Source: Shewanella gelidimarina
Lineage (GTDB): Bacteria > Pseudomonadota > Gammaproteobacteria > Enterobacterales > Shewanellaceae
Length of the DNA: 35,873 nt
Direction of reading: 5' to 3'
NCBI RefSeq assembly: GCF_023283945.1
Contig: NZ_JAKIKW010000033.1
Location: 1-35,873 of the forward strand
Shown piece by piece: positions 8,100 to 16,310 of this stretch; within the stretch, counting starts at the first letter, position 1; each line of letters starts with the position of its first letter. The position numbers and the translations under genes are program-made. The notes beneath the pieces are model-generated. The model saw only the letters and a list, made by a program, of their open reading frames with translations, had not been told where the DNA came from and made no database searches.

Positions 8100-10325
8100 A
8101 TGAACGATAAATCATCAACGATCATCTATACCGAAACTGACGAAGCTCCAGCACTCGCCACTCTTTCTTTGTTACCTATTATTCAGAAGTTCACTCAAAG
8201 TGCAGGTGTTAACGTCGAGACTCGTGATATTTCACTGTCTGGCCGCATCATCTCTGTTTTCCCTGAAAACTTAACCGCTGATCAAAAAATCAGTGATGCG
8301 CTTGCTGAACTTGGCGAACTGGCTAAATCACCAGCAGCTAACATCATAAAGCTACCAAATGTCAGCGCATCTGTGCCGCAGCTTAAAGCCTGTATTTTAG
8401 AATTGCAGAATAAAGGCTATGACATACCTAGCTATCCTGATGAGCCCGCTAGCGATATTGAAAAAGATATCCAAGCGCGTTACGACAGAATTAAAGGCAG
8501 CGCGGTAAACCCTGTATTGCGTGAAGGAAATTCAGATCGCCGTGCACCCGGTTCGGTAAAGAAGTTTGCTCAAAAAAATCCACATTCAATGGGTAAATGG
8601 TCTACAGACTCCAAGTCTCACGTTGCTCATATGAGTGAAGGTGATTTTTATGGTAGTGAAAAGTCGGTCACTGTTACAGCAGCAGGTAGTGTTTCAATTG
8701 TATTGATCAAAACCGATGGCTCTGAACAAGTATTGCGCAGTGCTATCGCACTGAAAGCCGATGAAGTGATTGACTCTGCAGTCATGAGCAAAGCCGCTTT
8801 AGTGAGTTTTTACGAGCGTGAATCAGAAAAAGCTAAACAGCAGGATGTTTTATTATCGCTGCATTTAAAAGCGACCATGATGAAAGTATCGGATCCGATT
8901 CTTTTTGGTCATGCGGTTAAAGTTTACTACAAAGATGTATTTGCTAAGCACGGCAAGTTATTTGAAGAACTTGGCGTTGATGTTAACAATGGTGTGGGTG
9001 ATGTTTACGCCAAAATTGCCACTTTACCCGCAGATCAAAGAGCGGCTATTGAGGCTGATATCGCCGCGGTTTACGCATGCAGTGCTGAACTGGCGATGGT
9101 TGACTCTGACAAAGGCATTACTAACTTACACGTACCAAGTGACGTTATTATTGATGCCTCTATGCCTGCTGCGATCCGTACTTCAGGTAAGATGTGGGGT
9201 CCAGATGGTCAGCTAAAAGACATGAAAGCAATGATCCCCGATCGTTGTTACGCGGGCGTTTATCAAGAAACGATTGATTTCTGCATCAACCATGGCGCAT
9301 TTAACCCTAGCACTATGGGGAGCGTGCCAAACGTTGGCCTTATGGCCCAAAAAGCAGAAGAATACGGTAGCCACGACAAAACATTTGAAATTGCAGCGGC
9401 GGGTAGCGTTAATGTCGTTGACCAAAGTGGCGTAGTGCTAATGTCACACAAGGTTGAAGCCGGTGATATTTTCAGAATGTGCCAAGTTAAAGATGCGCCA
9501 ATTCGTGATTGGGTAAAGCTTGCGGTTAATCGTTCACGCTTGTCAGCGACTCCTGCAATATTTTGGTTAGATGCTGATCGAGCGCATGATGCTGAAATAA
9601 TTAAAAAGGTTGAGCTGTATCTAAAAGATCATGATACCAATGGTCTTGAACTGCACATTATGTCTCCTGTCGACGCGACACGCTATACGCTTGAACGTGT
9701 AAAAGCGGGTAAAGATACTATCTCTGTAACGGGTAATGTTCTGCGTGATTACCTCACTGATTTGTTCCCCATTTTAGAACTGGGTACCAGCGCTAAAATG
9801 CTTTCAATCGTGCCACTTATGAACGGTGGTGGCTTGTTTGAAACGGGTGCGGGTGGTAGTGCGCCTAAGCATGTTCAACAAGTTGAGAAAGAAGGTCATC
9901 TTCGTTGGGATTCATTAGGTGAGTTTTTAGCATTAGGTGCATCATTAGAGCATCTAAGCCAGACAACGAACAACGCAAAAGCACAAGTCTTAGCTGATAC
10001 GCTAGACTTGGCCATAGGTCAGTTCCTTGATACCAATAAGTCACCGTCACGTCGTGTAGGTGAACTTGATAATCGTGGTAGCCATTTCTACCTAGCGATG
10101 TATTGGGCACAAGCGTTAACGGCGCAAACACAAGATAGCGAGCTACAAGCGCAGTTTTCGCAGTTTGCTGAAGACTTGGCTCGTAATGAAGAAACGATTG
10201 TTACTGAGTTAAATAGCGTGCAAGGCCCAGCTGTAGATTTAGGCGGTTACTATCGTTTAGATGCTGTTAAAGCTGCTAACGCTATGCGCCCAAGTGCGAC
10301 GCTAAACGCACTTGTTAACGGCTAA
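8100..10325 (+). CDS. icd: Isocitrate dehydrogenase, NADP-dependent, monomeric type
   Basis: Oxidative decarboxylation of isocitrate to 2-oxoglutarate in the TCA cycle, making NADPH. At 741 residues this is the large monomeric IDH (Azotobacter, Corynebacterium and Vibrio type), unrelated in length to the 416-residue dimeric E. coli enzyme. The isocitrate-binding segment LREGNSDRRAP is present; Ser134, Asn137, Arg141 and Arg147 lie two residues on from the ligands I recall for the Azotobacter enzyme. The gene sits divergent from rluE, exactly where E. coli keeps its dimeric icd. An aggac ribosome binding site precedes the ATG and two hairpins follow the stop codon. Confidence 0.95.
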   Translation: MNDKSSTIIYTETDEAPALATLSLLPIIQKFTQSAGVNVETRDISLSGRIISVFPENLTADQKISDALAELGELAKSPAANIIKLPNVSASVPQLKACILELQNKGYDIPSYPDEPASDIEKDIQARYDRIKGSAVNPVLREGNSDRRAPGSVKKFAQKNPHSMGKWSTDSKSHVAHMSEGDFYGSEKSVTVTAAGSVSIVLIKTDGSEQVLRSAIALKADEVIDSAVMSKAALVSFYERESEKAKQQDVLLSLHLKATMMKVSDPILFGHAVKVYYKDVFAKHGKLFEELGVDVNNGVGDVYAKIATLPADQRAAIEADIAAVYACSAELAMVDSDKGITNLHVPSDVIIDASMPAAIRTSGKMWGPDGQLKDMKAMIPDRCYAGVYQETIDFCINHGAFNPSTMGSVPNVGLMAQKAEEYGSHDKTFEIAAAGSVNVVDQSGVVLMSHKVEAGDIFRMCQVKDAPIRDWVKLAVNRSRLSATPAIFWLDADRAHDAEIIKKVELYLKDHDTNGLELHIMSPVDATRYTLERVKAGKDTISVTGNVLRDYLTDLFPILELGTSAKMLSIVPLMNGGGLFETGAGGSAPKHVQQVEKEGHLRWDSLGEFLALGASLEHLSQTTNNAKAQVLADTLDLAIGQFLDTNKSPSRRVGELDNRGSHFYLAMYWAQALTAQTQDSELQAQFSQFAEDLARNEETIVTELNSVQGPAVDLGGYYRLDAVKAANAMRPSATLNALVNG

Positions 10326-10334
10326 AATATTCAG

Positions 10335-10358
10335 GCCTGTGTTGCACAGGGCTTTTTT
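10335..10358 (+). terminator. Intrinsic terminator after icd
   Basis: A short stem (10335-10341 with 10345-10352, one bulged G) with a 3-nt loop is followed directly by six T. It starts 10 nt past the icd stop codon. Confidence 0.75.
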
Positions 10359-10368
10359 AATAAGCAAT

Positions 10369-10401
10369 AAAAAGCAGAGTAGATCACTACTCTGCTTTTT
10401 T
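10369..10401. terminator. Bidirectional terminator between icd and cspD
   Basis: A perfect 14-bp stem (10369-10382 with 10387-10400) with a 4-nt loop; its ends are A-run and T-run, so it can work in both directions and separates the convergent icd and cspD transcripts. Confidence 0.85.
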
Positions 10402-10419
10402 ATTTCAAACGCATCTAAT

Positions 10420-10626
10420 TTAGTTAGCTGTTGATATTGCTGACGCGTGCATACCTTTTGGTCCTGCTTCCACTTCGAAACTGACGGGTTGGCCTGCTTT
10501 TAGAGTTCGATAGCCTTCCATTTCGATGGTAGAATAGTGCGCAAAAACGTCTTCACCGCCAGCATCAGGGCAAATAAACCCGAATCCTTTGGCGTTGTTG
10601 AACCATTTAACAGTTCCGCTTGCCAT
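10420..10626 (-). CDS. cspD: Cold-shock-like protein CspD
   Basis: A 68-residue single cold-shock domain binding single-stranded nucleic acid. RNP1 (KGFGFI, residues 13-18) and RNP2 (DVFAHYS, residues 26-32) are intact. The assignment to CspD rather than CspA/C/E rests on its position, divergent from clpS-clpA as in E. coli, where CspD is a stationary-phase inhibitor of replication. A GGAAG-type ribosome binding site lies upstream of the ATG. Its upstream region is shared with clpS and contains a MITE-like insertion, which may have altered either promoter. Confidence 0.88.
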   Translation of the reverse strand: MASGTVKWFNNAKGFGFICPDAGGEDVFAHYSTIEMEGYRTLKAGQPVSFEVEAGPKGMHASAISTAN

Positions 10627-10793
10627 ACTTCCACTTCCTTCTGTTGTTCACTTCCCAGTAAGATAGTCAAACATATCAGCGAGGAAAATCCCCGCGTACT
10701 GAACAGAATGAAAGCAGAAAAGTTGGTTGTCAAGATAATATTAACAAGTGGGTAACATTTTAACAAACAAAGTAGCACATACTATTTGGTATG

Positions 10794-11059
10794 ATACCAA
10801 TTGCATTAAAAGTTTGACCATTCAGCGGGAATTCAAAGCCCTGTAGGCGAGATGGGGGATTGAAGCTAATAGTTATTCTATATCTAAAGCCCACAACGAA
10901 GCTTAAAGGGCTTTGAAACCCGCACTAAGTGAGCGCCTCAGATTTTCCACTTCTGCTTTGCAGTGCTTTAAAAGGGAATAACCTTTTTTTCACCAATGCG
11001 CCTTGAATTGAAAAGTCTGAGGCTCTCTGAATTGGTCAAATACTTAATGCAATTGGTAT
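10794..11059. mobile_element. MITE-like non-autonomous element, about 266 bp
   Basis: The ends carry 16-bp perfect terminal inverted repeats (ataccaattgcattaa at 10794-10809, complement at 11044-11059). Similarity continues inward to about 32 bases per side (ttgacca and ttcag blocks at both ends). Inside are two further inverted pairs: 10832-10842 with 10907-10917, and about 10935-10947 with 11009-11022. No coding sequence is inside. I see no clear target-site duplication. Similar TACCAATTG-ended repeats are familiar from Shewanella and other marine gammaproteobacteria, but copy number was not checked. It fills most of the 506-bp cspD-clpS gap. Confidence 0.75.
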
Positions 11060-11132
11060 GATTTGTGGTATTAAATAGATTGAGTTCGATAATCAATTGG
11101 AACAAGCCAAGACTAGAGGCTAGTATTGAAAC

Positions 11133-11450
11133 ATGAGTAGAACAGAAAACGTTGAACACTTAGAACACGTAGAAGAGAGCGTTGAATCAGAGCTAAAACA
11201 GCCTTCTATGTATAAAGTTATATTGAATAACGATGATTACACTCCAATGGACTTCGTTATTGAGATTTTACAGCTATTTTTTAGAAAGGATGAAGCACAA
11301 GCCACTGAAATAATGCTTGCCATTCATCATCAGGGAAAGGGGATTTGTGGTGTTTTCCCTTTTGGTATTGCAGAAACTAAGGTTGCTCAGGTAAATCAGT
11401 TTGCAAGACAAAACGAACATCCGTTATTGTGTTCTTTAGAGGAGGCCTAA
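11133..11450 (+). CDS. clpS: ATP-dependent Clp protease adaptor ClpS
   Basis: A 105-residue adaptor that binds N-degron residues (Leu, Phe, Trp, Tyr) and delivers substrates to ClpAP. The fold's signature KVILNNDDYTPMDFV is at 28-42, with the ligand-pocket Asn-Asp-Asp around 33-35 and the conserved MLAIHHQGKGICG segment at 61-73. The first 22 residues are an acidic flexible tail as in other ClpS proteins. The Shine-Dalgarno sequence is weak and distant. clpA follows after 36 nt, the universal clpS-clpA pairing. The right end of the upstream MITE-like element lies only 73 nt before the start codon. Confidence 0.96.
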   Translation: MSRTENVEHLEHVEESVESELKQPSMYKVILNNDDYTPMDFVIEILQLFFRKDEAQATEIMLAIHHQGKGICGVFPFGIAETKVAQVNQFARQNEHPLLCSLEEA

Positions 11451-11486
11451 TTTGGTTGAATCTGTTGTTAATTTTTGGGGGTGCTT

Positions 11487-13745
11487 ATGCTAAATAAAGA
11501 TCTTGAAGTCACCTTAAATCTGGCTTTTCAGCAAGCCAGAGATGCACGTCATGAATATATGACAGTTGAGCATCTATTGTTGGCGTTAATCGATAATCCG
11601 GCCGCACAAGAGGCGTTAGTTGCTTGCGGAGCAAACCTCGATAAACTCCGAGACGAAGTCTCGAGTTTTATTCAACAAACCACGCCTATCATTTCCGATC
11701 CTGAAGAAGAGAAAGAAACTCAGCCCACGCTCGGTTTTCAGCGCGTTTTACAACGAGCGGTTTTCCATGTCCAGTCATCTGGGCGTAACGAAGTGACTGG
11801 CGCAAATGTGTTAGTGGCTATCTTTAGCGAACAAGAATCTCAAGCTGTTTATCTATTGCGCTCAGGCGATGTGACTCGTCTTGATGTGGTCAATTTCATT
11901 TCACACGGTTCGTCAAAAAATGATGTTGATACCGATGCCGAACCCAATCGCATTGAAGATCAAACTGAGACGGAAGAAGAGCGCAGCATCTTGTCGCAAT
12001 TTACCTCTAACTTGAATGAGTTAGCTAAAAAAGGTGAAATCGACCCATTGATTGGTCGCAGCGAAGAGATTGAGCGTTCAATTCAGACCTTGTGTCGCCG
12101 CCGTAAGAATAACCCACTGTTAGTGGGGGAAGCCGGTGTCGGTAAAACGGCAATTGCAGAAGGACTAGCGTACCGCATCGTCAAAGATGAAGTGCCTGAA
12201 GTCATGAGCAAGGCAACTGTTTACTCGCTTGATTTAGGCGCACTGCTTGCGGGGACTAAGTACCGTGGTGATTTTGAGAAACGCTTTAAAGGTTTGCTCA
12301 AAGAGCTTTCAAATGATAAGCATGCGATTTTATTTATCGACGAAATCCATACTATTATCGGTGCAGGCTCCGCATCTGGCGGTGTGATGGATGCATCCAA
12401 CTTACTTAAACCGCTGCTTTCAAGTGGTAATTTAAGATGTATGGGCTCCACAACGTTCCAAGAGTATCAAAGTATTTTTGAGAAGGACCGTGCATTGGCA
12501 CGTCGCTTCCAAAAAGTGGATATCAATGAGCCCTCTGTTGCTGAGACGACCAAAATCCTTCAAGGACTGAAGTCGAAATATGAAGAATATCATAATGTGC
12601 GCTACACGCAGGCGGCGTTGAGTGTTGCTGCAAAACTGTCTGATAAGCACATTAACGATAGACATTTACCCGACAAAGCGATTGATGTGATCGATGAAGC
12701 GGGCGCTCGAATGGCGATGTTGCCTGCGAATAAGCGTAAAAAGACCATCGGTCAAAGTGAAATCGAAACCATTATCGCCAAAATGGCTCGTATACCTGAG
12801 AAGTCGGTATCGAGCTCTGATAAGGATATGCTCAAGAACCTTGAACGTAACCTTAAGATGGTAGTGTTTGGGCAAGACATCGCGATTGAGGGCCTTAGTG
12901 CGGCTATACGTCTATCTCGTAGTGGACTAGGCGGTGAGAATAAACCTGTCGGTAGCTTCTTGTTTGCCGGTCCTACCGGTGTCGGTAAAACTGAGGTGAC
13001 GAGCCAGTTGGCGAAATGCCTCGGGCTTAGCCTTGTTAGATTTGATATGTCTGAATATATGGAAAGCCATACGGTATCACGCCTTATTGGTGCTCCTCCT
13101 GGATATGTCGGTTATGACCAAGGTGGCTTGTTAACCGATGCAGTGATTAAGAACCCACACTGTGTGGTATTGCTCGATGAGATAGAAAAAGCCCATCCCG
13201 ACGTCTATAACCTGCTGCTGCAAGTGATGGATCACGGTACGTTGACGGATAATAACGGCCGCAAAGCCGATTTTAGACATGTCACTGTCGTGATGACCAC
13301 AAATGCTGGTGTACAGGAAACGGTTCGTAAATCGATAGGGTTTAAGCAGCAAGATCATACTCAAGATGCGTTATCGGAAATCAACAAGGTGTTCTCACCT
13401 GAATTCCGTAACCGTTTGGATTCAATTATCTGGTTTAATCACCTCGATATGACCGTTATTGCTAAGGTAGTTGATAAGTTCTTAGTCGAGTTACAAGCTC
13501 AGCTAGACGACAAATCAGTGATGCTCCATGTCAGTGATGAAGCGAGAACCCTATTAGCGGAGAAAGGTTACGACAAGTCTATGGGAGCAAGGCCAATGGC
13601 GCGCGTAGTGACGGATTTAATCAAACGTCCACTTGCAGATGCGATTCTATTTGGTGACCTTGAAAAAGGCGGTGTTGCGCATGTTGATGTGAAAGGCGAT
13701 GAGATTGTGATTAAAGTTGAGTCACAGCAAAAAGCCATGCATTAA
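11487..13745 (+). CDS. clpA: ATP-dependent Clp protease ATP-binding subunit ClpA
   Basis: Hexameric AAA+ unfoldase that feeds ClpP. I place the start at the ATG at 11487 (MLNKDLEVTLN, matching the known ClpA N-terminus), preceded by a gggggtg ribosome binding site; an in-frame TTG at 11475 would add four residues but covers that site. The 752-residue product has the Clp-N repeat domain, D1 Walker A GEAGVGKT (214-221) and Walker B FIDEIH (about 283-288), D2 Walker A GPTGVGKT (495-502) and Walker B LLDEIEKAH, and an IGF loop (RKSIGFKQ) for docking to ClpP. clpP is not in the window. Confidence 0.96.
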   Translation: MLNKDLEVTLNLAFQQARDARHEYMTVEHLLLALIDNPAAQEALVACGANLDKLRDEVSSFIQQTTPIISDPEEEKETQPTLGFQRVLQRAVFHVQSSGRNEVTGANVLVAIFSEQESQAVYLLRSGDVTRLDVVNFISHGSSKNDVDTDAEPNRIEDQTETEEERSILSQFTSNLNELAKKGEIDPLIGRSEEIERSIQTLCRRRKNNPLLVGEAGVGKTAIAEGLAYRIVKDEVPEVMSKATVYSLDLGALLAGTKYRGDFEKRFKGLLKELSNDKHAILFIDEIHTIIGAGSASGGVMDASNLLKPLLSSGNLRCMGSTTFQEYQSIFEKDRALARRFQKVDINEPSVAETTKILQGLKSKYEEYHNVRYTQAALSVAAKLSDKHINDRHLPDKAIDVIDEAGARMAMLPANKRKKTIGQSEIETIIAKMARIPEKSVSSSDKDMLKNLERNLKMVVFGQDIAIEGLSAAIRLSRSGLGGENKPVGSFLFAGPTGVGKTEVTSQLAKCLGLSLVRFDMSEYMESHTVSRLIGAPPGYVGYDQGGLLTDAVIKNPHCVVLLDEIEKAHPDVYNLLLQVMDHGTLTDNNGRKADFRHVTVVMTTNAGVQETVRKSIGFKQQDHTQDALSEINKVFSPEFRNRLDSIIWFNHLDMTVIAKVVDKFLVELQAQLDDKSVMLHVSDEARTLLAEKGYDKSMGARPMARVVTDLIKRPLADAILFGDLEKGGVAHVDVKGDEIVIKVESQQKAMH

Positions 13746-13840
13746 ATGCCGTTGAGTGGAGTCATCATTTGGCTCCATTCTTTGTTGACGGATAGCGATG
13801 CTTATCATCGCTATCAAACATCACCGAATTGCAGATAATA

Positions 13841-13867
13841 AAAAGCCGGCGTAAGCCGGCTTTTTTT
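13841..13867. terminator. Bidirectional terminator between clpA and infA
   Basis: A perfect 10-bp stem (13841-13850 with 13855-13864) with loop gtaa, flanked by A-run and T-run, sits between the convergent clpA and infA genes. A weaker 8-bp hairpin nearer clpA (about 13756-13776) lacks a good T-run. Confidence 0.88.
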
Positions 13868-13892
13868 AGATACGTTATAGGCTAATAATAAC

Positions 13893-14111
13893 TTAGCGTG
13901 AACGGAAGACGATGCGTCCTTTGCTCAAATCGTAAGGGGTCAGCTGAACCGTTACCTTGTCACCCGTAAGAATACGGATATAGTTTTTACGCATTTTTCC
14001 TGAAATGTGTGCCGTTACGACATGACCATTTTCAAGTTCTACACGAAACATTGTATTTGGCAAGGTTTCAAGGATTGTGCCTTGCATTTCAATGTTGTCT
14101 TCTTTCGCCAT
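13893..14111 (-). CDS. infA: Translation initiation factor IF-1
   Basis: A 72-residue S1-type OB-fold protein that occupies the 30S A site during initiation. Length and sequence are almost invariant for gammaproteobacterial IF-1: MAKEDNIEMQG at the start, NGHVVTAHISGKMRKNYIRI in the middle, and a C-terminal GRIVFRSR. It lies downstream of aat-bpt on the same strand, as infA does next to aat in E. coli. A hairpin with a T-run upstream suggests that it is at least partly transcribed from its own promoter. Confidence 0.97.
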   Translation of the reverse strand: MAKEDNIEMQGTILETLPNTMFRVELENGHVVTAHISGKMRKNYIRILTGDKVTVQLTPYDLSKGRIVFRSR

Positions 14112-14142
14112 TAATCAGTTATCCTGTTAGCCTTCAAATATT

Positions 14143-14164
14143 AAAAACGGGCATATCATGCCGT
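14143..14164 (-). terminator. Possible terminator between bpt and infA
   Basis: On the minus strand a 7-bp stem with one bulged base (14147-14149 and 14151-14154 with 14158-14164) is followed by five T. It is 60 nt past the bpt stop and 36 nt before the infA start, so it could separate the two units or act as a leader hairpin. Confidence 0.45.
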
Positions 14165-14223
14165 AAATTCACGTCACTGTAAAGGAAAGGTTGAGTGAAC
14201 CACAGCTGTAGAGCCGTTATTGC

Positions 14224-14955
14224 TTAAATGTTTATGTTTTTGATCTTAATCTCTGTAACCCAACCAGAATGCGTGAGAATTTGGTGGGGACGGTAGTCTC
14301 GTTTGTAATTCATCTTTCTAGAATCATCAATTTGATAGCCTAAATATAAAAACTGTTTCTGCATCATTTTGGCTATCTTGGTTTGCAGTAATATTAACAG
14401 ACTTCCTAAAGATCGTTTATGCTCATTTGGATCAAAATAGCTATAAATGGCAGATAAACTGTTCGGCAGCACATCCGTGACAGCAACACCAATAAGTTTG
14501 TCAGCGATAGAGAGCTCTATAAACACCGGTTGAGTCCAACTTGCGGTGGCGAAGCTATCGTATTGCTCTGGTGTGGCAGGGTACATAGGACCGTCTAAAT
14601 GGCGTGTATTAACATAACGCTCATATAAGGCATATTGCTCATCTGTTTTATGGTCGACAATTTTCCAGCTTAAATCTTGATTATTCTTTAAGGTGCGCTT
14701 TTGTCTTTTTGATAATTTGAATTCATCGATTTCAAGTCTAATGGGTAAACATGCACTGCAGTGAGGGCATTGTGGTTTATAGATCATACTGCTGCTGCGA
14801 CGAAAACCTAACGCCAGTAGCTGCTCAAACAATCCCGCATCAATGATATCCTCTTGTAATACCAAGAGCTGCTCTTGTTGCTCCTCTAGGTAGCTACAAG
14901 GAAAGGTTTTGGTTTTTCCAACCGTGACAGGTCTAGATTTAGAGTTAGAGTTCAA
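14224..14955 (-). CDS. bpt: Aspartate/glutamate leucyltransferase (Bpt)
   Basis: Transfers leucine from Leu-tRNA to proteins with N-terminal Asp or Glu, creating a primary N-degron for ClpS. The 243-residue product has the arginyltransferase N-terminal domain with conserved cysteines (Cys20 in PCSYLEEQQEQL; Cys63, Cys66 and Cys69 in CPHCSACLPIRL) and the GNAT-like C-terminal domain (GVAVTDVL, SLGSLLILLQ). The start is a TTG codon with an agagg ribosome binding site, overlapping the aat end by 11 nt, so coupled translation is likely. No better ATG exists near the conserved N-terminus. Confidence 0.94.
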   Translation of the reverse strand: MNSNSKSRPVTVGKTKTFPCSYLEEQQEQLLVLQEDIIDAGLFEQLLALGFRRSSSMIYKPQCPHCSACLPIRLEIDEFKLSKRQKRTLKNNQDLSWKIVDHKTDEQYALYERYVNTRHLDGPMYPATPEQYDSFATASWTQPVFIELSIADKLIGVAVTDVLPNSLSAIYSYFDPNEHKRSLGSLLILLQTKIAKMMQKQFLYLGYQIDDSRKMNYKRDYRPHQILTHSGWVTEIKIKNINI

Positions 14956-15655
14956 TCGGTACCTCTGCAGTTAACCAGCTGTTTGGGTTAACGTTGCCGT
15001 CTCTTAGGTGCTTAAGGAGCGCGAGAAAATCTTTTCGCGTTATTGATTTTGCGCCCAAGCTGTCCAAGTGTGGGTTAACCACTTGTGCATCAATTAGTTT
15101 AAAGCCACACCGTATTAGGTGTTGCTGTAATAAGATCATAGCAGCTTTAGAGGCATTAGTACGAAGGTGGAACATCGATTCGCCGCAAAAAACTTGCCCA
15201 ATAGCCAGACCATAAAGGCCTCCAATGAGGGTGCCATCTTCCCACACCTCAATTGAGTGAGCATGGCCTTGATGATGCAACTTAAGATAAGCCTGCTGAA
15301 TATCATTTGAAATCCAGGTTTCGTCTTGTTTGGCTCTAGGGGCTGCGCAAGCTTGAATGACAGCGGTGAACTGTTTGTTAATGCTATAGGTCCACTGTTG
15401 TTTTTTTAAATATTTCAATAAGCTACGGCTTATTTTTAAATTCCCTGGTACAAAAACCGCGCGCGGATCGGGAGACCACCACAAAATGGGATCATCTTGA
15501 TTAAACCAAGGAAAAATCCCATTGTAGTAAGCATTTAGCAGCCTTTCAGGTTGCAGATCTCCACCAACCGCGAGTAGCCCATTAGGGTCGCTTAGCGCTT
15601 GCTCTGCTGGTGGAAAATCTTGTTGATCTTGATTTAAATAGGACAGTGAGTTCAC
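14945..15655 (-). CDS. aat: Leucyl/phenylalanyl-tRNA--protein transferase
   Basis: Adds Leu or Phe to N-terminal Arg or Lys of proteins, feeding them to ClpS-ClpAP. The 236-residue length and the family blocks GIFPWF (46-51), WWSPDPR (59-65) and GGLYGLAIGQVFCGESMF (145-162) are diagnostic. The start is GTG at 15653-15655; an in-frame TAA lies five codons upstream, so no longer form is possible. It heads the aat-bpt operon and is divergent from the glycine-zipper gene, with under 50 bp between their starts. Confidence 0.95.
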   Translation of the reverse strand: MNSLSYLNQDQQDFPPAEQALSDPNGLLAVGGDLQPERLLNAYYNGIFPWFNQDDPILWWSPDPRAVFVPGNLKISRSLLKYLKKQQWTYSINKQFTAVIQACAAPRAKQDETWISNDIQQAYLKLHHQGHAHSIEVWEDGTLIGGLYGLAIGQVFCGESMFHLRTNASKAAMILLQQHLIRCGFKLIDAQVVNPHLDSLGAKSITRKDFLALLKHLRDGNVNPNSWLTAEVPIEL

Positions 15656-15702
15656 AATTGAGTAAAATTAGGCAATGTACATACCTTTAAGTTAGCGGAA
15701 AA

Positions 15703-16185
15703 ATGCATATGTTGAAACCTTATCTTATTGTTTTTACGGTTATCAGTTTATTATTTAGTATACCCCAACTAAGCGCTGCGCCTTATGATCGTAATCAGGC
15801 TGTTGCAGTTGAAAAAGTTGAATTTGGTCAAGTGGTTTCGGTAAGGAATATTACCGAGAAACAGCTGGTTGAAGATCGCAATACTGGTTGGAAGACATTT
15901 GGGGGGGCGCTAATTGGTGGTGTTGTAGGGCATCAATTCGGTGGTGGTTCAGGCCAAGATGTCGCGACAGTTTTGGGCGCACTTTTAGGTGCTGGCATCG
16001 GTAATCGTTATGGTGATAGTTCATACTATCAAGAGCTTAAGTTAGTTGAAATGATGATTACCTTAGACACTGGTGAACAAGTTATGGTGATCCAAGACTT
16101 AGACCAAGGGATGATATTTAACGTCAATGATGACGTTAGAGTGGTTTATCTTAAAGGCTACGTCAGAGTCGACCAACAGATGTGA
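15703..16185 (+). CDS. Glycine-zipper 2TM domain envelope protein
   Basis: A 160-residue exported protein. Residues 3-25 form a Sec-type signal peptide (hydrophobic core LIVFTVISLLF, cleavage likely after LSAA). A glycine-zipper repeat (GGALIGGVVGHQFGGGSGQDVATVLGALLGAGIGNRYG) at about 67-104 matches the Rick_17kDa_Anti/2TM family that includes SlyB and Pcp. Unlike SlyB it lacks a lipobox cysteine. The C-terminal third is a beta-rich domain. ATG at 15709 is an alternative start two codons later. Function is unknown; an outer-membrane or envelope integrity role is inferred from the family. A G/C-rich inverted repeat (16198-16208 with 16229-16243) follows the gene and could be a weak terminator. 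Confidence 0.82.
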   Translation: MHMLKPYLIVFTVISLLFSIPQLSAAPYDRNQAVAVEKVEFGQVVSVRNITEKQLVEDRNTGWKTFGGALIGGVVGHQFGGGSGQDVATVLGALLGAGIGNRYGDSSYYQELKLVEMMITLDTGEQVMVIQDLDQGMIFNVNDDVRVVYLKGYVRVDQQM

Positions 16186-16310
16186 ACAACTCAAATTAAC
16201 CCGCAGAGTGCATGGTGTCGCGCAAGCTCTCTGCTTGTGGGTTGGTTTAAACAGGCAAACAGCTGTCACGGCAATTATTGAACCGCAAGTCTTCCTATTC
16301 CCTTATGCTG

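Noticed and set aside
16198..16243. Inverted repeat after the glycine-zipper gene considered as a terminator or RNA element
   Set aside because: The stem is interrupted by a 4-nt bulge and has no T-run; too weak for a separate call.
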